Positions 25,182 through 34,830 of a DNA stretch of 64,000 bases are shown piece by piece. Made by a program: the position numbers and the translations under genes. This stretch comes from an uncultured Bacteroides sp. (GTDB taxonomy: Bacteria > Bacteroidota > Bacteroidia > Bacteroidales > Bacteroidaceae), in the NCBI RefSeq assembly GCF_905207245.1, contig NZ_CAJLKP010000025.1, forward strand, positions 1-64,000, read 5' to 3'. Below the pieces are notes generated by a model that did not search any database, was not told the origin of the DNA, and was given only the letters and a program-made list of their open reading frames with translations. Each line of letters starts with the position of its first letter. The first letter of the stretch is position 1.

Positions 25182-28100
25182 ATGAAAAGATTGCACAAAT
25201 CGATGAATGGGATTATTGGAGTGCTTCTGATGGCACTGATGATAGTTCCGAGTGTTTTGAAGGCTGAAACTACAGAAATCCTTCAAACGTCTAAAATTAC
25301 GGGTATTGTGACTGATGAATCCGGTGAGCCTGTAATTGGTGTTACAGTTCGCGTGAAGAATGCGAATACAGGAGCTATTACGGATGTGAACGGTCGTTAC
25401 TCTGTCAATGCCTCCAAGACAGCTACTTTGGTTTTTTCTTTCGTGGGGTATAGAACCCAGGAAGTGAATGTGAAAGGCAAAACTACCGTTAATGTAATAT
25501 TGCAGGAAGATAGCCATATGTTGGAAGAAACGGTGGTTATCGGTTACGGTAGTGTACCTAAAAAGGACCTTACGGGTTCTATCTCTTCTTTGAAAAGTGA
25601 CGATTTGCTGAAAACAAATCCGACGAGTATTAATCAGGGTTTACAAGGTAAAATGGCTGGTGTACAAGTATCGCAGGCTGATGGTGCTCCCGGTGCAGGT
25701 GTAACTATTCAGATACGTGGTGCCAACTCATTTACTACCAATACGGAACCGTTGTATATTTTGGACGGTGTTCCCTTTACGTCAGGTGAGGCTCCCTCTA
25801 CTGACTTCGGAACGAAATCCAATAATAACCCTTTGAGCTTGATTAGCCCGCAGGATATAGAATCTATTCAGGTATTGAAGGATGCTTCTGCCACAGCTAT
25901 CTATGGTTCGCGTGCTGCTAATGGTGTGGTTATTATCACAACTAAGAGTGGTGCTCAGGGGAAGGCAAGAGTTCAGTTCAGTGCTAATTTCAGCATGTCC
26001 AAACCTGTGAAACTGATTGATGTTCTAAGTGCGGGCGATTATGCACAATTCAAGAATGAATGTACTATTTTCGGTTATATGTATGATGGCAAGAATTATG
26101 TTTCCGACGAAAATCTTCCTTATCCTATACCCGGTCATTGGTCAATTAAAAAGGGCACTGATCCTGTAACCGGTGAAGAGATCATTCTTGAGAGAACGTA
26201 TATGCCTAGTCCTGATGATTTCCGTAATGGTTTTGATTTGCGTCAAGATGGAAATATGTTTTATGGTACTAATTGGCAAAAAGAAATTTTCCGTGATGCA
26301 TTTAGTCAGGAATATAGTTTGAATGTTTCCGGTGGTGACCAAAAAGGGTCTTATATGTATTCTGGTGGTTATCTCGATCAGCAAGGTGTTATTGTGAACT
26401 CTTACTATAAACGCTATAACGTCCGTGCTAATAACAACCGTAAGATTAATGATTATGTTGAAATCGGCAGTAATCTGACTTTCACAAAATCGGAGAATCG
26501 CCTGGCCCGTACTAATACGGAAAACTATGGTGTGATTGAGTCGGCAATCGCATTTAATCCGACTCGTCCGGTGTTTGACCCGGATGCAGACTCTAAATTC
26601 TCAGAAGATTTTGCTTCTGGTCTGGCCAACCCATATCTGAGTGCTCACACGGAAAAGAACGTACTTGATACGTATGGTATCTATGCCTCTGGTTTTGGTG
26701 AAATAACATTTGTGGATTGGCTGAAGTTCCGTCAGAACATCGGTTATGGTTATACCTATAACGAACGTAGCCAATATTACAATCGCTACACTGGTTCGGG
26801 ACAAAATCCAACCAATGGTTATGGAAGAAAAGATGATAATGCATACGAAGGTTTTACTTTAGAGTCTTTACTTACTTTTGAAAAGAAGTTTGGTGTGCAT
26901 GCTTTCAATGTTGTTGCCGGTATGACTTATGAAAAGTCTATGGGAAGAAGCAAATATATGCTTGCCAAGAATTTCCCGAATGATATTACAGAAGATAATG
27001 ATATGAACGCTGCAGTAGGTGAAAAAGAAATAGGAAGCGGCAGATGGCGTTCACAGTTGATGTCTTACCTGGCTCGTGCCAATTATAATCTGTTAGATCG
27101 CTATTTGTTTACAGCATCATTCCGCCGTGATGGTTCCAGTCGTTTCAATCCTCTGAATCGTTGGTCTAATTTCTATTCCGGTGCTATTGCATGGCGTATG
27201 TCTGATGAGGCATTTATTAAGAGTCTTAATTTCTTTGATAACCTGAAGTTGCGTTTCAGTGCCGGTCAGACCGGTAACCAGGGTATTAGTGCCTATGCAA
27301 CGCGTTCTCGCTTCGAAGCCCAAAATTATCCGTTCGACGGAACGATGAATCCGGGTGCCGGTGAAGACCGTTGGGGAGGACCTGCTGCCGCTAATCTGAA
27401 GTGGGAGACAACGAATCAATTTAACCTTGGTTTGGACGCAGCTTTCTTCAATAATCGTGTCAATCTGGTTGTTGACTTGTATTACAAGAAAACAACGGAC
27501 TTATTGCAATATCGCTATATTGATATGAGTTCCGGTTTCAATCAAATAGCTTGTAATTATGGTGATGTAACTAATAAAGGTCTTGAAATTACAGCACATG
27601 TCATTCCGGTGAAAACCCGCGACTGGATGTGGACATTAGATGCCAATATATCTTTCAACCGCAATAAAATTGGTGGTTTGAATGCTGACCAGTTCTCTGA
27701 TGTAGCTTGGGGTATTGAAAGTATGTTCCTGAGAAGAAATGGTCATCCTATTGGTACTTTATACGGATATGTAGAAGATGGATTCTATGATAATGAGGCT
27801 GAAGTACGTGCCGATCCATATTATAGGGATGCAACTCCTTCTAAAGTGAAATCTATGGTTGGCCAGGTGAAATATAAGAATCTGGATGACGATCCGGTGA
27901 TTGATGACCGCGACAAAACAATTATTGGCGATACGAATCCCGATTATCAGTATGGTATTACCAGTACACTGAACTGGAAGAAATGGACATTTAGTTTTTT
28001 CCTGCAAGGTACGCAAGGAAATGATATTCTGAATGTGAATCTGAAGCAGTTTGACGTGGCGGTAGGTTCGGGTAATATGCCTTATTTCGTATTTAATAAT

Positions 28101-28433
28101 CGCTGGACACCGGAGAATAGAGCTGCAGCCAAGTGGCCACGTGCCGATGGTACCTTTACACGTGCCATGAAGGCTTCCGACCGCTATATCGTAGATGGTT
28201 CTTATCTGCGTTGCAAGAATATTAGCTTAAGCTATAACTGGACTCGTCCGGTGAAGTTTGTAGAGTCTATTAACATTGTAGCGAGTATAACCAATCTGTT
28301 TACTATTTCCGGTTATGAATGGTATGATCCGGATGTAAATGCGTTCGGTAGTGACCCGACTCGTAGAGGTGTGGATATGTCATCATATCCGAGTGCCCGT
28401 ACATTTAACTTAGGTATTCAATTAGCATTTTAA
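25182..28433 (+). CDS. SusC-family TonB-dependent outer-membrane transporter
   Basis: A 1083-residue TonB-linked porin. Signal peptide (about 1-29), carboxypeptidase-regulatory-like domain (about 37-110, ITGIVTDESGEPVIGV), TonB box region and plug (about 115-260, ending with AIYGSRAANGVVIITTKSG), then a 22-strand barrel with C-terminal aromatic end (LAF). There is no N-terminal STN domain, so it is not of the ECF-sigma signalling type. It pairs with the SusD gene 13 nt downstream to import an oligosaccharide made by the surface enzymes. Confidence 0.93.
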   Translation: MKRLHKSMNGIIGVLLMALMIVPSVLKAETTEILQTSKITGIVTDESGEPVIGVTVRVKNANTGAITDVNGRYSVNASKTATLVFSFVGYRTQEVNVKGKTTVNVILQEDSHMLEETVVIGYGSVPKKDLTGSISSLKSDDLLKTNPTSINQGLQGKMAGVQVSQADGAPGAGVTIQIRGANSFTTNTEPLYILDGVPFTSGEAPSTDFGTKSNNNPLSLISPQDIESIQVLKDASATAIYGSRAANGVVIITTKSGAQGKARVQFSANFSMSKPVKLIDVLSAGDYAQFKNECTIFGYMYDGKNYVSDENLPYPIPGHWSIKKGTDPVTGEEIILERTYMPSPDDFRNGFDLRQDGNMFYGTNWQKEIFRDAFSQEYSLNVSGGDQKGSYMYSGGYLDQQGVIVNSYYKRYNVRANNNRKINDYVEIGSNLTFTKSENRLARTNTENYGVIESAIAFNPTRPVFDPDADSKFSEDFASGLANPYLSAHTEKNVLDTYGIYASGFGEITFVDWLKFRQNIGYGYTYNERSQYYNRYTGSGQNPTNGYGRKDDNAYEGFTLESLLTFEKKFGVHAFNVVAGMTYEKSMGRSKYMLAKNFPNDITEDNDMNAAVGEKEIGSGRWRSQLMSYLARANYNLLDRYLFTASFRRDGSSRFNPLNRWSNFYSGAIAWRMSDEAFIKSLNFFDNLKLRFSAGQTGNQGISAYATRSRFEAQNYPFDGTMNPGAGEDRWGGPAAANLKWETTNQFNLGLDAAFFNNRVNLVVDLYYKKTTDLLQYRYIDMSSGFNQIACNYGDVTNKGLEITAHVIPVKTRDWMWTLDANISFNRNKIGGLNADQFSDVAWGIESMFLRRNGHPIGTLYGYVEDGFYDNEAEVRADPYYRDATPSKVKSMVGQVKYKNLDDDPVIDDRDKTIIGDTNPDYQYGITSTLNWKKWTFSFFLQGTQGNDILNVNLKQFDVAVGSGNMPYFVFNNRWTPENRAAAKWPRADGTFTRAMKASDRYIVDGSYLRCKNISLSYNWTRPVKFVESINIVASITNLFTISGYEWYDPDVNAFGSDPTRRGVDMSSYPSARTFNLGIQLAF

Positions 28434-28446
28434 AAAAGTAAGTAAT

Positions 28447-30174
28447 ATGAAACTGTTGAAAATATTAAGCTTATGCGCTGCAGGTTTGTTTCTGACCACT
28501 TCATGTGACTTGGAAGAGGAAACATTTACCTTTGTTGCAGGTGAAGATGTTGCTGCCGAAGGTTCGTATGACCAATTGGTAGCAGGTGCTTATCATACTT
28601 TACATTGGCCTTTCACATGGGGTAATTATCATAATGTTGTAAATTTTGATTGTGACTATCAGACAGGGCCGAGTTGGGCTTTTGGTGATGAGGGTGCCGG
28701 TAACTTTTATGATAAAAATTCGACAAAGAACTTCTATCAATATTATTGTACCACGATCCACAGAGCCAATTATCACTATTATTTAGTACAGAAGATAACA
28801 GGTGTGACTGAAAAAGAAAAGAATAATGCACTGGGTGAGCTTCGTTTTCTGAAGGCTTGGTCCCAGTTCCAGTTGGTTCAGTTTTTTGGCCCTATACCTT
28901 TGTATACATATTCCATTGCAGAAGGTAATTCTACCGAATTGCCGCGGTCCTCTGTAAAAGATGTGTATGAGCATATTATTGAAACACTGAAAGAGGCCGA
29001 AGCATTACTGCTTCCGCGCACCGATGAGGCATTTAAGAAAGGTCACGTATGCCGTGCCACTGCCAAGGCTTTGTTGGCTAAGGTGTATGCTACTATTGGT
29101 TCAGCTTCCATGAAGAGTGGGCAGGTTACAGTAAAGGGAGGACCGGGTAGTAAAACAAATCCCGATGGAACAATCTCCCGTTTGATGCCTGTAGCTATTA
29201 CCCACAGCAAGAATGTAGTAGCCGGATATGAAGAGTTTGATTCTCAGGAATATTATCGTCTGGCAAAAGAAAAAGCCGGAGAGGTAATCAACAGTGGTGA
29301 AGTTTCATTGGCGGCGAGCCAGAAAGAATTATGGAGTCCTGCTTACAAGAATGGACCTGAATTCCTTTTCAGCTTACAGACAATGGTCGGCCAGGGTGAT
29401 GATTATTATAACTATGTTAGTAAGGATTATTACGGATGGCCAGATCCCGCATATAATGGCGAATGGAGTTCCGGTTACTATGTTCAAAGGGACCATTGGT
29501 TGCAGACATTCGACGACTGGGATGATGAGCGCATTACTTGGGGGGTAAAACACCGTGTTCCGTATAACTGGAATAAGACTTATGAAAAAATGGAGTGGTA
29601 TTTCTACCCCGAACGCGATAGTGTAAAAGTACGTCAAGGCTTACCTCCATACGAAGGTTGCCCATATAACTACGAAACTACCGATGTTGTGCGTAACGGT
29701 GCTCATGAGTATGGTGCCAAGCTTGAAAAATTCACAGCTGTAACTGCTGATAATAATGGTAACCGTACAGACTGGAATTGGCCGTATTTGCGTTATGCCG
29801 ATCTTGTTCTCGTTTATTGTGAAGCCGAAAATGAGTTGAATGGTCCTACGACGGATGCTTTTGCCAAAATGGAAATGCTGAACAAGCGTAATAACAGTAC
29901 ATTGGTAAGCAAACGTCATGAGAAGAATCCGTTTACAAAAGAATCGTTCCGTTCATTTGTTCTTGAAGAACGTGCCAAAGAATTTGCAGCCGAAGGTATC
30001 CGCCGCTATGATTTGCTTCGTTGGGGTATCTATCTGCAAGTAATGAATGCCATCGGCACTGTGGATGAAAATGAGATTGTAAAACGTCGCGAAGAGAAGC
30101 ATTTGTTATTACCGTTCCCGCCCGATGTTGTCAATACAAATCCTTATATCGACAGGAATAATCCGGGGTGGTAA
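28447..30174 (+). CDS. SusD-family surface glycan-binding lipoprotein
   Basis: A 575-residue lipoprotein (lipobox LTTSC, Cys at about 20) with the RagB/SusD fold: N-terminal TPR-like helices and the C-terminal SusD block (AKEFAAEGIRRYDLLRWG, then LLPFPPDVVNTNP). It caps the SusC barrel encoded just upstream and binds the incoming glycan. Length is typical. It is followed after 31 nt by the second binding protein of the complex. Confidence 0.93.
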   Translation: MKLLKILSLCAAGLFLTTSCDLEEETFTFVAGEDVAAEGSYDQLVAGAYHTLHWPFTWGNYHNVVNFDCDYQTGPSWAFGDEGAGNFYDKNSTKNFYQYYCTTIHRANYHYYLVQKITGVTEKEKNNALGELRFLKAWSQFQLVQFFGPIPLYTYSIAEGNSTELPRSSVKDVYEHIIETLKEAEALLLPRTDEAFKKGHVCRATAKALLAKVYATIGSASMKSGQVTVKGGPGSKTNPDGTISRLMPVAITHSKNVVAGYEEFDSQEYYRLAKEKAGEVINSGEVSLAASQKELWSPAYKNGPEFLFSLQTMVGQGDDYYNYVSKDYYGWPDPAYNGEWSSGYYVQRDHWLQTFDDWDDERITWGVKHRVPYNWNKTYEKMEWYFYPERDSVKVRQGLPPYEGCPYNYETTDVVRNGAHEYGAKLEKFTAVTADNNGNRTDWNWPYLRYADLVLVYCEAENELNGPTTDAFAKMEMLNKRNNSTLVSKRHEKNPFTKESFRSFVLEERAKEFAAEGIRRYDLLRWGIYLQVMNAIGTVDENEIVKRREEKHLLLPFPPDVVNTNPYIDRNNPGW

Positions 30175-30205
30175 TTTTATTTATTAATAACTAATAGATA
30201 ACGCA

Positions 30206-31348
30206 ATGAAAAATATAATGAACTTCAGAAATCTATGTTTGGGTGGAGCGCTGTTATTGGGCTTGTCATTTACGGCTTGTTCAGATGATGATTATAATCC
30301 AATGCCTATACAGCTTACCAATGTGACCACCCTTGATGATATGAATACTCCGATTACGGAGGCAGCTATGGGCGATTTTATTGCAATACATGGCACTGGA
30401 CTTGATGTACGCAATATTGATTCGGTTTTGATTAATGACGTAGCATTGGATATGTTGGAAGTATACACGGAAAGTGAAATCTTATTCCTGAAAATTCCAG
30501 TGAAATTACCTAAAGAAGAGACCAATAAGATTTATATCTATAATTCTACAGGGTGCCAAGAAATACCATTTAAGGCTAATGCTCCTCAGCTTCGTCTGGA
30601 TCGTATGTTCAATGAATATACCAGTCCGGGTGATACCATTATGATTTATGGCGATTTCTTTGAACTCTATGAGATAGATTCTCTTAATGCGGTGGTCGAT
30701 TTTAATGGTAAAATTTCGAAGGTAATCAGCAGCGGTAATAACTACCTGACTGCTCAAGTGCCGGAAACTGTTGATAAAAACATCAAGGTAAAGGTGAAAG
30801 GTACAAAATGGGATGTGGAAGCTACATGTCCGGGACGTTACTACGACCGTGAATTTATAATAATGGACTTTGATGAATTTCTACCCACCAGTATGGCCAA
30901 TGTGGTTACTGATGAGAAAGACCCTCAACGTTTGAGTGGTAACTTCTTGCGTATTGATGACAAATCTGAATATTCCGGTTGGTGGTATATTGCAGAGAGA
31001 GGTGGCATTGCTTATACTGCCGATATGCTGGGTCTTGAAAGCAGCAAAAACTATGTAGTGAAATGTGAGTTCCGTACGGCTAATCAGTTTATACAGGATA
31101 AGATTAAGTTCTGTAATTATCTGTATTGGGCGGCTCCAACCTGCGACTGGGTGGCAACGGATTTTAATATTCAGAATTTTAATCGTTGGGAAACTATTAC
31201 ATTACCGTTTACTGTGATCCAGTCCACTGATTATCCGGATAATTATCCGGGATCTTATACCAGTTTCGATATGCGTCTTGAAATAGATCCGAATATTGCC
31301 CGCAATTTTGCTTTCGATAATATTCGTATCTATAAAAAAGGTGATTGA
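30206..31348 (+). CDS. Surface glycan-binding lipoprotein with IPT/TIG domains
   Basis: A 380-residue lipoprotein (Cys after LSFTA) in the SusE position, right after SusD. It has two Ig-like IPT/TIG-type domains (about 35-125 and 125-210, with GDTIMIYGDFFEL) and a C-terminal beta-sandwich (about 215-380), rich in Trp, Tyr and Asp, that likely binds glycan (NLYWAAP-like and SDYPDNYPG stretches). It probably collects the polysaccharide at the surface for the SusCD complex. The specific sugar cannot be told. Confidence 0.8.
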   Translation: MKNIMNFRNLCLGGALLLGLSFTACSDDDYNPMPIQLTNVTTLDDMNTPITEAAMGDFIAIHGTGLDVRNIDSVLINDVALDMLEVYTESEILFLKIPVKLPKEETNKIYIYNSTGCQEIPFKANAPQLRLDRMFNEYTSPGDTIMIYGDFFELYEIDSLNAVVDFNGKISKVISSGNNYLTAQVPETVDKNIKVKVKGTKWDVEATCPGRYYDREFIIMDFDEFLPTSMANVVTDEKDPQRLSGNFLRIDDKSEYSGWWYIAERGGIAYTADMLGLESSKNYVVKCEFRTANQFIQDKIKFCNYLYWAAPTCDWVATDFNIQNFNRWETITLPFTVIQSTDYPDNYPGSYTSFDMRLEIDPNIARNFAFDNIRIYKKGD

Positions 31349-31410
31349 AACCGACTGAATGCTATAATCTCTTCAGGAGTATAGTATATCCAGAAGTGAA
31401 AGTAATATGA

Positions 31411-31636
31411 GGTTCATCCGATTTTGGCGGTTTTGATACTCTGTTTACCCTACACGGTAACTGCATTTACATGCCGAGGTAAAGGTCGTTACATACCGAG
31501 GTAAAGAGCGTTACAATAAGGCGTAAAGGTCGTTACATACGGTGGTAAATGCTTTTACATCGATATGAAAATGTTGGTAAATGCAATGTGCTGATAAATA
31601 GAGCTATAGATAAACTATGTATTTGTCGGATGAACC
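31411..31636. repeat. Inverted-repeat-bounded intergenic element
   Basis: GGTTCATCCGA at 31411-31421 and its exact reverse complement TCGGATGAACC at 31626-31636 flank about 204 bp containing a 22-bp tandem array. No open frame is inside. It may be a small non-autonomous element or a folded regulatory RNA region between the surface-binding gene and the GH27 gene. Confidence 0.6.
31444..31575. repeat. Six-copy 22-bp tandem array
   Basis: Six consecutive 22-bp units start at 31444, 31466, 31488, 31510, 31532 and 31554. Most have the form (G/T)TTAC-x7-GGTAAA-x4, so each unit is itself a short dyad (TTAC/GGTAA). The last unit is the most decayed, and a further GGTAAATGC follows. There is no spacer variation as in CRISPR. 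It could be a protein-binding array. Confidence 0.75.
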
Positions 31637-31673
31637 CTGTTTTGAAATGGAATTTATTAGAATTAAGAAGAAT

Positions 31674-33668
31674 ATGAAGATGAAAAAGTGCGCGGCAGTC
31701 TTAGCCGTGATGTTGATGGGGGCTTGGAGTTTACAGTCTTGTGACAACGGACCTACTAAAGAAGTCTGGTTAGACGAATTCGGACAAGACTCTTGTTATG
31801 TTCAGGATTGGGGAATGGTAGAAATTAACCGTTCTGTAGTGCATACACCGCTTACGGTGAATGGAGTGGTTTATGAACGTGGGCTGGGTGCCCACTCCAT
31901 CAGTCGTTTACTCTACGAACTGGGTGGCAAAGCAGTATCAATATCCGGTTTGGCTGGTGCTGACGACAAGAATCTGTTTGCCGGTAACCTTCAATTCAAA
32001 ATCCTCGGTGACAGGAAAGAACTCTGGAAGAGTGGTGTCATGAAGAAAGGGGATCCTGTAAAGGAATTCAATGTGAACCTGAAAGGAATTGACAAAGTTT
32101 TGCTATTGGTAGAAGAGTGTGGAGATGGTATCATGTACGACCATGCAGACTGGTTGAACGTGAAGATCACTACCCGTGGAGATGTAAAAACGATTCCCGC
32201 ATGGGCTAAACCGGTTGCCAAGGAAAAGTATATCCTGACACCGCCGGCTCCTGAGACACCGGTCATTAATAACCCGTTAGTCTTTGGTGCACGTCCGGGA
32301 AATCCATTCTTGTGGTCGATAATGGCTACTGGTAACCGTCCGATGACGTTTAAAGCTACGGGACTTCCCGAAGGCGTGAAATTGAATCCGGCTAATGGAC
32401 ATATCACAGGTAAAGCTACAACGAAAGGTGAATACAAGGTACAGTTGAAGGCTACCAATGATAAAGGTACAGCGGTGAAAGAAGTGACAATCAAAATCGG
32501 TGATGAGATTGCCTTAACTCCTTCAATGGGCTGGAATAGCTGGAATTGCTGGGGACTTTCTGTAAACGATGAAAAAGTACGTGATGCTGCCCGTATGATG
32601 AATGAAAAACTGCACTCTTACGGTTGGGAATACGTGAATATTGATGATGGATGGGAAGCTGCGGAACGCACTAAACAAGGTGAAATTCTTTCCAATGACA
32701 AGTTTCCTGATTTCAAAGCACTGACAGATTATATTCATGGCTTGGGTCTGAAGTTTGGTATTTATTCTTCTCCGGGTGCTACCACTTGTGGTGGTCATAT
32801 AGGCAGCTATCTGCACGAAGAAATTGATGCCAAAACATGGGAACGCTGGGGTGTTGACTACTTGAAATATGACTATTGCGGTTATCTGGAGATAGAGAAA
32901 AATTCAGAAGAGAAAACAATTCAGGAACCGTATATCGTGATGCGAAAAGCATTGGATAAAGTAAAACGCGACATCGTTTATTGTGTAGGCTATGGAGCAC
33001 CCAATGTATGGAACTGGGCTCCTGAGGCAGGCGGTAACCAATGGCGTACCACCCGTGATATTACAGATGAGTGGAATGTAGTGACTGCTATCGGTACTTT
33101 CCAAGATGTCTGTGCTGAGACCACTGCTCCGGGGAGAAACAACGACCCTGACATGCTGGTGGTAGGAAAACTCGGTCAAGGCTGGGGAAGTAAAGTGCAC
33201 GATTCTTATCTGACGGCGGACGAACAATATTCTCATATCTCTTTGTGGTGTCTTCTTTCTTCTCCTCTCTTGATAGGTTGCGACATGGCGAACATGGATG
33301 ACTTCACACTGAATCTTCTGACGAATAATGAAGTAATCTCTGTTAGCCAGGACCCGATGGTAGCTCCTGCAAAGAAGAGGATAGTAGAGAATGGACAAAT
33401 CTGGTCTAAGAAGTTGCATGATGGTTCCTATGCAGTAGGTCTCTTCCATGTAGACCCTTACTTTATCCTTTGGGATCAAGATGATGCTGAGGCTATGCAA
33501 ATGCGTGAGTATGACTTCAATTTTGATTTGAAACAGCTCGGTATTGATGGTAAAGCAATGGTTCGCGATTTGTGGAGACAGAAAGATTTGGGAGAAGTAA
33601 ATGGTAGCTTTCAGACAAAAGTACCTTATCATGGAGTTACTTTCGTGAAGTTCACTCCGGTGAAGTAA
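31674..33668 (+). CDS. NPCBM-GH27 alpha-galactosidase-like lipoprotein
   Basis: A 664-residue lipoprotein (lipobox LQSC, Cys about 23). Order of domains: NPCBM carbohydrate-binding module (about 27-160), putative Ig domain (about 195-280), then GH27 TIM barrel (about 282-560) with start motif LTPSMGWNSWNCWG and a C-terminal beta domain. The nucleophile is D400 in LKYDYC and the acid/base is D462 in WRTTRDI. GH27 enzymes remove alpha-galactose or alpha-GalNAc with retention. I chose the ATG at 31674 because it gives a clean lipoprotein signal. It follows the repeat element and closes the first PUL. Confidence 0.88.
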   Translation: MKMKKCAAVLAVMLMGAWSLQSCDNGPTKEVWLDEFGQDSCYVQDWGMVEINRSVVHTPLTVNGVVYERGLGAHSISRLLYELGGKAVSISGLAGADDKNLFAGNLQFKILGDRKELWKSGVMKKGDPVKEFNVNLKGIDKVLLLVEECGDGIMYDHADWLNVKITTRGDVKTIPAWAKPVAKEKYILTPPAPETPVINNPLVFGARPGNPFLWSIMATGNRPMTFKATGLPEGVKLNPANGHITGKATTKGEYKVQLKATNDKGTAVKEVTIKIGDEIALTPSMGWNSWNCWGLSVNDEKVRDAARMMNEKLHSYGWEYVNIDDGWEAAERTKQGEILSNDKFPDFKALTDYIHGLGLKFGIYSSPGATTCGGHIGSYLHEEIDAKTWERWGVDYLKYDYCGYLEIEKNSEEKTIQEPYIVMRKALDKVKRDIVYCVGYGAPNVWNWAPEAGGNQWRTTRDITDEWNVVTAIGTFQDVCAETTAPGRNNDPDMLVVGKLGQGWGSKVHDSYLTADEQYSHISLWCLLSSPLLIGCDMANMDDFTLNLLTNNEVISVSQDPMVAPAKKRIVENGQIWSKKLHDGSYAVGLFHVDPYFILWDQDDAEAMQMREYDFNFDLKQLGIDGKAMVRDLWRQKDLGEVNGSFQTKVPYHGVTFVKFTPVK

Positions 33669-33690
33669 AAATCTGCAAAATAATAAAAGA

Positions 33691-34770
33691 ATGAAAAAAT
33701 TATATCTATCCTTAGCTTTTTTATCGACTTTTACTTTCCAGGTTGCTGCACAATTGCAGGGACTGGATGTAGTGAAGGTTCCGGAGGCACAACAGCCTTA
33801 TTCGGGAGAATATGTCTATATCCCTGATGTGGACGGTTATAAAACTTTGAAGTGTGATTTTCATACTCATACCATTTTTTCTGATGGAGATGTGAAACCG
33901 GAAAACCGGGTATGGGAGGGTGCTATCCGTGGATTGGATGTGATTGCTATAACGGATCACATTGAATATCGTCCGAACAAATTCATTACGGCTGACCATA
34001 ATGAGTCTTATAGACGAGCGAAGACAGTAGAGGGGAGTTCTAATCTGGTCGTGATACCGGGTGCTGAAATAACCCGTTCCAAGCCATTGGGACATATCAA
34101 TGCTCTTTTTTTGAAGGATGCAAATGCTTTGGATGTAGAAGACCCGTTGGTAGCAATCGATAATGCTTTGGAGCAAGGTGCTTTCATCATGTGGAATCAT
34201 CCCGGATGGCCGAATGACACGAGTACTATTTATAAAGTCCATAAGGATTTGATTAAACAAAAGAAGATACATGGTGTGGAGTTGGTGAATGGCTTTGAGT
34301 ATTATCCGAAAGCATTCAACTATTGTAAGGAGTATAACCTGACGTATATGGGTAATACAGATATCCACGGTGTATATAAGCAGACATATCGAACTGACAA
34401 ACAGTATGGTCCGATGACTATAATCTTTGCCCGGGAACGTTCGCACGAAGGGGTGAAAGAAGCATTATTTGCCGGACGTTCTGTTGTGAAATTCGGGGAT
34501 ATTCTGATTGGGGCCGAAAAGAATCTGACTGCTTTGGTAAAGGCTTGCCTGGCATATGAGGTGAAGGAAGTGAATGGTAATCAGGCATTAGTTAAAGTAG
34601 TGAATAAATCGACACTGAACTTTGAAATCTTACTGGATAATAAGGCTGGCACTATTTTGGGAAATGCTACAGTTGAACTGAAGGTTCGCTTAAATGATAA
34701 GGTGAAGTTCACCAACACTTATATTACGGATAACAGCCAGTTGGTGATTGATATAGCAACTTTGCGATAA
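33691..34770 (+). CDS. Secreted PHP-domain phosphoesterase
   Basis: A 359-residue secreted protein: signal peptide (about 1-20) then a PHP domain (about 50-280) with the metal motifs DFHTHTIFSDGD (H58, H60), ITDHIEY, PGAEITR, WNHPGW and GNTDIHG. A small beta domain ends the chain (about 285-359). PHP proteins are metal-dependent phosphatases or phosphodiesterases; a secreted one in a PUL probably removes phosphate from a glycan fragment. It starts 22 nt after the GH27 gene. Confidence 0.85.
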   Translation: MKKLYLSLAFLSTFTFQVAAQLQGLDVVKVPEAQQPYSGEYVYIPDVDGYKTLKCDFHTHTIFSDGDVKPENRVWEGAIRGLDVIAITDHIEYRPNKFITADHNESYRRAKTVEGSSNLVVIPGAEITRSKPLGHINALFLKDANALDVEDPLVAIDNALEQGAFIMWNHPGWPNDTSTIYKVHKDLIKQKKIHGVELVNGFEYYPKAFNYCKEYNLTYMGNTDIHGVYKQTYRTDKQYGPMTIIFARERSHEGVKEALFAGRSVVKFGDILIGAEKNLTALVKACLAYEVKEVNGNQALVKVVNKSTLNFEILLDNKAGTILGNATVELKVRLNDKVKFTNTYITDNSQLVIDIATLR

Positions 34771-34830
34771 TTGCTCGTGAAGGAGGGATCGTTTGTATAA
34801 GTAGTTTTTCACATCTGTATTCTTTAGTGT

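Noticed and set aside
31444..31575. CRISPR array
   Set aside because: Units follow each other directly at 22 bp with no unique spacers, and no cas gene is in the window.
33144..33152. Asp residues of NDPDML as the GH27 acid/base
   Set aside because: In characterised GH27 enzymes the acid/base Asp aligns with the WRTTxDI motif; NDPDML is a separate conserved site.
11938..33668. Complete sialic acid catabolic operon
   Set aside because: The epimerase and O-acetylesterase suggest it, but sialidase, neuraminate lyase and GlcNAc kinase genes are all absent.
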